Shown: piece by piece, positions 5,901 through 10,229 of the stretch
Layout of the letters: every line of letters begins with the position of its first letter
Numbering within the stretch: position 1 is the stretch's first letter
Origin: CAZFHZ01 sp964519015
GTDB taxonomy: Bacteria > Blakebacterota > Blakebacteria > Blakebacterales > CAYUVJ01
Direction of reading: 5' to 3'
DNA length: 10,229 nucleotides
Assembly (NCBI GenBank): GCA_964519015.1
Contig: CAZFHZ010000112.1
Coordinates: 1-10,229 of the forward strand
Position numbers and translations under genes: made by a program
Notes under the pieces: generated by a model
Databases searched by the model: none
What the model was told of the DNA's origin: nothing
Seen by the model: the letters and a program-made list of their open reading frames with translations, nothing else

Positions 5901-8816
5901 ATGCCCCGCGCCCCTCTGACCCTCTGTGTGGTGCTCCTCGCTATCATCCCGGCCTGCGGAAGAGGCCGGACCCGCTCCGGCCTCCGACCCGCCGGCCTGC
6001 GCTGCGAATACCGGGTCGATCCCGCCGGCCTCGACGTCCTGAAGCCACGCCTCAGCTGGGTCCTGGAGGCGGCGGAATCGATCGATCCTTTCAAGGAACG
6101 CGGATTGCGACAGACCGCTTACCGCGTCCTGGTCGCCACCACCCCGCAGGCGCTGGAACGGGAGGAAGGGGACCTCTGGGACAGTGGCCGGGTGGCCTCC
6201 GACCGGCAGAACCAGATCGAATACGCTGGACGGCTGCTCGGCTCCCGCCAGCGGTGCTGGTGGAAGGTGCGGATCTGGGATGGAACCGGGGAGCCGTCCG
6301 CCTGGAGCGCGCCCACCGGCTGGTCCATGGGCCTGCTCGCCCCCACCGACTGGTCCGCGCAGTGGATCGGGCTGCCCGGGGCGGCACCCCTCCCTCCGCC
6401 CCCATCGGAGGCGGCGGCGCGGAGAAGGCCGTCCCGGGAGCCGCGTCCGCCGCAGCCGGCGGCGATGTTCCGAAAGACCTTCGAGGTCCCCGGGGAGGTC
6501 ACCCGGGCCGTGCTCCACGCGACCGCGCGCGGGGTATACGAAGTGCATCTCAACGGGGAGAAGGTCGGAGACCACATCCTGGCCCCGGAATGGACGGAGT
6601 ACGACCGGCGGGTCCAATACCAGACCTACGACGTGACCGGGCTGCTGCGCCGGGGTCCGAACGCGGTCGGGGCCCTGCTGGGGGAGGGCTGGTTCGCCGG
6701 GCGGCTGGGCTGGGAGGACTGGCCCGACACCTACGGCCCCTATCCCCAGCTCCTGGTGCAGCTCGAGGTCGAGCTCACCGACGGCCGGCGGGTCGTAGTG
6801 ACCACCGACGGCTCCTGGTCGGGCACCCTGGAGGGGCCGATCCGTTCCTCCGGCATCTACGACGGGGAGACCGTCGACGCCCGGCGCCGGATGCCCGGCT
6901 GGGACGCTCCCGGTTTCGATGAACGGGAGTGGGGAAGCGTGACGGTCACCCCCCGCGACGCCACGCCGCTGGTCTGGCAGAGGAGCGAACCGGTCGGCAT
7001 CTTCACCGAACTCCAGCCGGTGACCCTCAACCGGCCGCGGCCGGGCAACTTCGTCTACGACCTCGGCCAGAACATGGTGGGCTGGTGCCGGTTCCGGGTG
7101 TGGGGACCGGCCGGGACCACGGTGACGCTGCGGCACGCCGAGATGCTCAATCCCGACGGCACCATCTACACCGATAATCTGAGAGGCGCGAAGGCTACCG
7201 ACACCTACATCCTGGCCGGTACCGGCGACGAGGTCTTCGAGCCCCGTTTCACCTATCACGGTTTCCGCTACGTGGAGGTCACCGGCCTGCCCGAACCTCC
7301 CCGCCGCGAGGACCTCACCGGACTCCCCTTCTGTACCCGGTCGGAGGAGGTCGGCCGGTTCGAGAGCTCGAGCGAGCTCCTCGACGCCCTCATGCGGAAC
7401 ATCGGCTGGGGGCTGCGCGGCAACCTGACCGGGGTCCCCACCGACTGCCCGCAGCGGGACGAGCGGCTGGGCTGGACGGGGGACATCCTGGCCTTCTCCC
7501 AGACGGCCGTCTTCACCCGGGACATGGCGGCCCTTTTCACCAAGTTCTGCCAGGACCTGCGGGACGGGCAGCTCGCCGACGGCCGCTTCCCCGACTTCGC
7601 CCCCCGCGGCCCGGTGCACCGTTCGGAGGGGTTCGCCGGGGCGCCGGCCTGGGGGGATGCGGGCGTCGTCCTCCCCTGGCGCATGTACGTCGATTACGGG
7701 GACGTCCGCCTGCTCGAGGAGCACTACGAGGCCGCCCGCCGCTGGATCGACTGGATCGGTGCGAACAACCCGGACCATCTCTGGGTCCACCGGCGCGGGA
7801 ACGACTACGGCGACTGGGTCAACGGCGACTCGGTCCGGCTGGAGGATTTCCCCAGGCAGGGGAACAACGTCCCGAAGGAGGTCTTCGCCACCGCCTTCTG
7901 GGTCCAGTCCACCGCCCTGGTGGCGAAGATGGCCCGGGTCCTGGGACGGGCGGAGGAGGCCCGGCGGTACGAGGAGCTGGCGGAGCGGATCCGGCAGGCC
8001 TTCGTGGCCGCTTACCTCGGCGAAGACGGCCTCCTCCGGGGCGACACCCAGGGGGGGTACGCCCTGGCCCTCGACCTGGGCCTGGTGGCGGAGAGCGATC
8101 CCGCCGCCGGTGGGGCAGGGGGGCTCCGGGAGGCGATGCTCCGCCGCCTGGAGGGCGCCCTCGCGCGATACAACGGCCACCTCTCAACCGGCTTCCATAC
8201 CGCCTACCGGGCGCTGCGGGTGCTCACCGAGGGCGGCCGGCATGAGGAGGCCCTCCGGCTCCTCCTCCTTACTACCCCTCCCTCCTGGGGCTACATGGTG
8301 GCGCAGGGGGCCACCACGATGTGGGAGCTCTGGGACGGATACGTGGCCGGCCGGGGCTTCGGTGATCCCGGGATGAACTCCTTCAACCACTACATGTTCG
8401 GTTCGGTCGGGGAGTGGATCTGGCAGTACCTGGTAGGGATCTATCCGGATGAAGGGCAGCCCGGGTTCGGAGGATTCCGGATCGAGCCGAAGCCCGGTCC
8501 GGGGCTCGAGCGGGTACACGGTACCTACCGCTCGATCCGCGGCCCGATCGAGGTCGACTGGCGAACCGAAGGGGATCGCCTGATCCTGGAGCTGGCCGTG
8601 CCGCCCAACACCTCGGCCCAGGTGACCCTTCCCCCCGTCCCGGCCGGCGCGGATATCGTCCGTGAGAGCGGATCGCCCCTGACGGAGGCGGCCGGGATCC
8701 GGGAGGTGGCCGCCCGGCCGGATCCCCGGACCGGTGGTGTGGTCATCACCTTCCTGGCCGGGTCGGGCCGTTACCGCTTCACCCTGCCGCTGACCCCCAC
8801 CGGGGCGGGACGCTGA
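5901..8816 (+). CDS. Alpha-L-rhamnosidase, glycoside hydrolase family 78, lipoprotein
   Basis: The enzyme hydrolyses terminal alpha-L-rhamnose from plant glycosides or polysaccharides. The ATG at 5901 is preferred because GGAGG (5890-5894) lies 6 nt upstream and a lipoprotein signal follows, with lipobox IPAC and Cys19 as lipid anchor. Residue +2 is Gly, so no inner-membrane retention signal is seen. An in-frame ATG at 5850 would hide that signal. The 971 residues run as an Ig-like domain (about 25-140), a Pro/Arg-rich insert (about 160-187), a jelly-roll N domain with FRKTFEVPG and HLNGEKVGD (188-355), a concanavalin-like domain (365-470), an (alpha/alpha)6 catalytic domain (472-830) and a C-terminal beta domain. 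The catalytic motif DCPQRDERLGWTGD begins at Asp515, with Glu521 the likely general acid. TTMWELWDG with Glu809 is the likely general base. MNSFNHYMFGSVGEW is also standard for the family. The transporter gene starts 2 nt after the stop. Confidence 0.95.
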   Translation: MPRAPLTLCVVLLAIIPACGRGRTRSGLRPAGLRCEYRVDPAGLDVLKPRLSWVLEAAESIDPFKERGLRQTAYRVLVATTPQALEREEGDLWDSGRVASDRQNQIEYAGRLLGSRQRCWWKVRIWDGTGEPSAWSAPTGWSMGLLAPTDWSAQWIGLPGAAPLPPPPSEAAARRRPSREPRPPQPAAMFRKTFEVPGEVTRAVLHATARGVYEVHLNGEKVGDHILAPEWTEYDRRVQYQTYDVTGLLRRGPNAVGALLGEGWFAGRLGWEDWPDTYGPYPQLLVQLEVELTDGRRVVVTTDGSWSGTLEGPIRSSGIYDGETVDARRRMPGWDAPGFDEREWGSVTVTPRDATPLVWQRSEPVGIFTELQPVTLNRPRPGNFVYDLGQNMVGWCRFRVWGPAGTTVTLRHAEMLNPDGTIYTDNLRGAKATDTYILAGTGDEVFEPRFTYHGFRYVEVTGLPEPPRREDLTGLPFCTRSEEVGRFESSSELLDALMRNIGWGLRGNLTGVPTDCPQRDERLGWTGDILAFSQTAVFTRDMAALFTKFCQDLRDGQLADGRFPDFAPRGPVHRSEGFAGAPAWGDAGVVLPWRMYVDYGDVRLLEEHYEAARRWIDWIGANNPDHLWVHRRGNDYGDWVNGDSVRLEDFPRQGNNVPKEVFATAFWVQSTALVAKMARVLGRAEEARRYEELAERIRQAFVAAYLGEDGLLRGDTQGGYALALDLGLVAESDPAAGGAGGLREAMLRRLEGALARYNGHLSTGFHTAYRALRVLTEGGRHEEALRLLLLTTPPSWGYMVAQGATTMWELWDGYVAGRGFGDPGMNSFNHYMFGSVGEWIWQYLVGIYPDEGQPGFGGFRIEPKPGPGLERVHGTYRSIRGPIEVDWRTEGDRLILELAVPPNTSAQVTLPPVPAGADIVRESGSPLTEAAGIREVAARPDPRTGGVVITFLAGSGRYRFTLPLTPTGAGR

Positions 8817-8818
8817 GC

Positions 8819-10229
8819 ATGGAGCCGGCCGCGCGGAAGGGGGTAGCGGGGCGCCTGGACGCCCTCTACGAGTACGACCGGGAGCCGGTCTCCCCGGAGC
8901 GGTGGTGCGGCGGGGGCTACTTCGCGGCCTCCTTCGCCGGCGAGCACGTGGCCGCCACCGAGTTCGTGATCGGGGCCATGTTCGTGACCTGGGGGGCGGG
9001 GATCTTCGATATCGTGGTCGGGCTCGCCCTGGGGAACCTGCTGGCGGTGCTGAGCTGGGCGCTGGTGTGCGCCCCGATCGCGGTCGAGACTCGGCTGACC
9101 CTCTACTGGTACCTGCGCCGGATCGGCGGCCCCTACCTCGCCGCGGGCTACAACCTGCTCAACGCGGTCCTCTTCTGCGTGTTGGCCGGCTGCATGATCA
9201 CCGTCTCGGCCTCGGCCGTGCGCATCCCCTTCGGGATCCCCGAGCAGGTGCAGTGGTACCCCACGCACGCCGGGTTCGTCCTGGTGGTGCTGCTGGTGGG
9301 CGCGGTGGTGGTGGCCCTGGCGATCTCGGGCTTCCGGCGGCTGGCCGCCTTCGCCCAGGTCTGCTCCCCCTGGATGCTGGCGATGTTCCTGGCCGGGTTC
9401 CTGGTCATGATCCCTCCGCTGGCGCAGGCCGCGGGGGTGGGGGAGGTGAGGACGCTCCGGCAGTTGTGGGAGGTGGGGGAGCGGGTCGTCTGGGTGGGGC
9501 ACACCCCGGACGGCGGCCCTCCCCAGATCGGCTTCTGGCACGTGGCCGCCTTCGCCTGGATCTGCAACCTGGCCATGCACCTGGGGCTGTCCGACCTGGC
9601 CCTCTTCCGCTTCGCCCGCCGGAAGGGGTACGGCTTCTACTCCGCCTTCGGCATGTTCCTCGGGCACTACCTGGCCTGGATCTGGGCCGGGGTGATGGGC
9701 GCAGGGGCGGCGCTCGCCCTCGGCAAGCCCCTCACGGCGCTCGACTCGGGGGCGGTGGCCTTCCAGGCCCTGGGGGCTGCGGGGGCCCTCGCCGTCGTGG
9801 TGGCCGGCTGGACGACCTCCAACCCGACCCTCTACCGGGCCGGGCTGGCCCTGCAGGCGGTCACCCCCGACTGGCCCCGCTGGCGCGTGACCCTGGTCGC
9901 GGGAGCGGTCACCACCCTGGTGGCCTGCCTCCCCTTCGTGTTCACCCGGCTGCTGGATTTCGTGGGGATCTACGGCCTGCTCCTGGCCCCGGCCGGCGCC
10001 ATCGTGGTCACCGAACACTGGCTCTTCCCCCGGATCGGTCTGCGGCGCTACTGGGCCGAATCACGCGGGCTGGCGCTGAACGGACCGGCGCTGGCGGCCT
10101 GGGGGATCGGCATCGCACTGGCCCTCGGGCTGCTGCTGGGGGGTGTGCTCCACCTCTTCTTCCTCTTCCTGCCGGTCTACCTGGTCACCTCTCTTCTTTA
10201 CGTGCTGTTCGCCTGGTGGGCGGGGGCCG
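8819..10229 (+). CDS. NCS1-like (purine-cytosine permease-type) transporter, 3' end outside window
   Basis: The frame is open from ATG 8819 to the window end, giving 470 residues with no stop. A cytoplasmic N-terminus of about 40 residues is followed by about 12 hydrophobic segments (clusters near 43-88, 103-135, 151-203, 240-268, 275-303, 313-346, 357-404 and 424-470). The segment AGWTTSNPTLYRAGLALQAV matches the NCS1 signature around the eighth helix (WTT-N-x-YxAGLAL). LSDLALFRFARRKGYG resembles the conserved aDysRy segment. NCS1 proteins are Na+ or H+ symporters for nucleobases, hydantoins or allantoin in the inner membrane. The start lies 2 nt after the rhamnosidase stop, so the two are probably translationally coupled; no separate strong ribosome binding site is visible. 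The position suggests the substrate may be rhamnose, a rhamnoside or a released aglycone, but nothing in the sequence proves this. An outlying APC-superfamily transporter is the main alternative. Confidence 0.7.
   Translation, partial: MEPAARKGVAGRLDALYEYDREPVSPERWCGGGYFAASFAGEHVAATEFVIGAMFVTWGAGIFDIVVGLALGNLLAVLSWALVCAPIAVETRLTLYWYLRRIGGPYLAAGYNLLNAVLFCVLAGCMITVSASAVRIPFGIPEQVQWYPTHAGFVLVVLLVGAVVVALAISGFRRLAAFAQVCSPWMLAMFLAGFLVMIPPLAQAAGVGEVRTLRQLWEVGERVVWVGHTPDGGPPQIGFWHVAAFAWICNLAMHLGLSDLALFRFARRKGYGFYSAFGMFLGHYLAWIWAGVMGAGAALALGKPLTALDSGAVAFQALGAAGALAVVVAGWTTSNPTLYRAGLALQAVTPDWPRWRVTLVAGAVTTLVACLPFVFTRLLDFVGIYGLLLAPAGAIVVTEHWLFPRIGLRRYWAESRGLALNGPALAAWGIGIALALGLLLGGVLHLFFLFLPVYLVTSLLYVLFAWWAGA

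Noticed and set aside
5703..8180. An 825-codon open frame on the minus strand
   Set aside because: It lies antisense to the well-supported permease end and rhamnosidase. Its translation is Pro/Gly/Arg-rich with no recognisable domain, as expected for a shadow frame in GC-rich DNA.
8771..10018. A 415-codon open frame on the minus strand
   Set aside because: It is antisense to the NCS1-like transporter, and its product is low-complexity (His, Gly, Gln, Glu, Arg) without hydrophobic or domain structure.

Overview
This is a GC-rich, gene-dense bacterial fragment (about two thirds G+C by eye). A large duplicated FtsX/MacB-type permease with no adjacent ATPase gene (the ADOP type) suggests Acidobacteriota or a similar soil or sediment lineage. 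That placement is an inference. Six protein-coding genes are present, two of them cut by the window edges. I saw no tRNA, rRNA, CRISPR array, insertion sequence or phage gene.

Layout. (1) 3-953, +: the 3' end of a fused class II aldolase / short-chain dehydrogenase of the L-rhamnose pathway (RhaD-RhaE/YuxG type). (2) 996-1733, +: an AhpC/Prx1-type peroxiredoxin whose peroxidatic cysteine codon is an in-frame TGA at 1260-1262. A perfect 7-bp hairpin with a GGUC loop follows 10 nt later, as expected for a bacterial SECIS. It is best read as one selenoprotein gene, although a standard gene caller would split it into two ORFs or call it a pseudogene. It has its own extended -10 promoter and a strong ribosome binding site. 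(3) 1799-3100, -: a secreted eight-repeat kelch beta-propeller, convergent with the peroxiredoxin, with a large hairpin between the two stop codons. (4) 3101-3361: a divergent intergenic region carrying two exact CTGTCAT repeats spaced like a PhoB (Pho) box, a 12-bp palindrome, and a hairpin that could cover the next ribosome binding site. (5) 3362-5815, +: the ADOP-type permease. (6) 5901-8816, +: a GH78 alpha-L-rhamnosidase with a lipoprotein signal. (7) 8819-10229, +: an NCS1-like membrane transporter starting 2 nt after the rhamnosidase stop and running off the window. It has about 12 predicted membrane segments in 470 visible residues.

How the genes fit together. The two ends suggest rhamnoside use. 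The GH78 lipoprotein would release L-rhamnose at the cell surface or in the periplasm, the coupled transporter may import the sugar or the aglycone, and the aldolase/dehydrogenase would finish the pathway inside. The middle genes (Sec-peroxiredoxin, kelch protein, orphan permease) have no clear rhamnose link. The strongest observation is the selenocysteine peroxiredoxin. It also lacks the usual C-terminal resolving cysteine (Thr instead) and carries an N-terminal extension with a cysteine.
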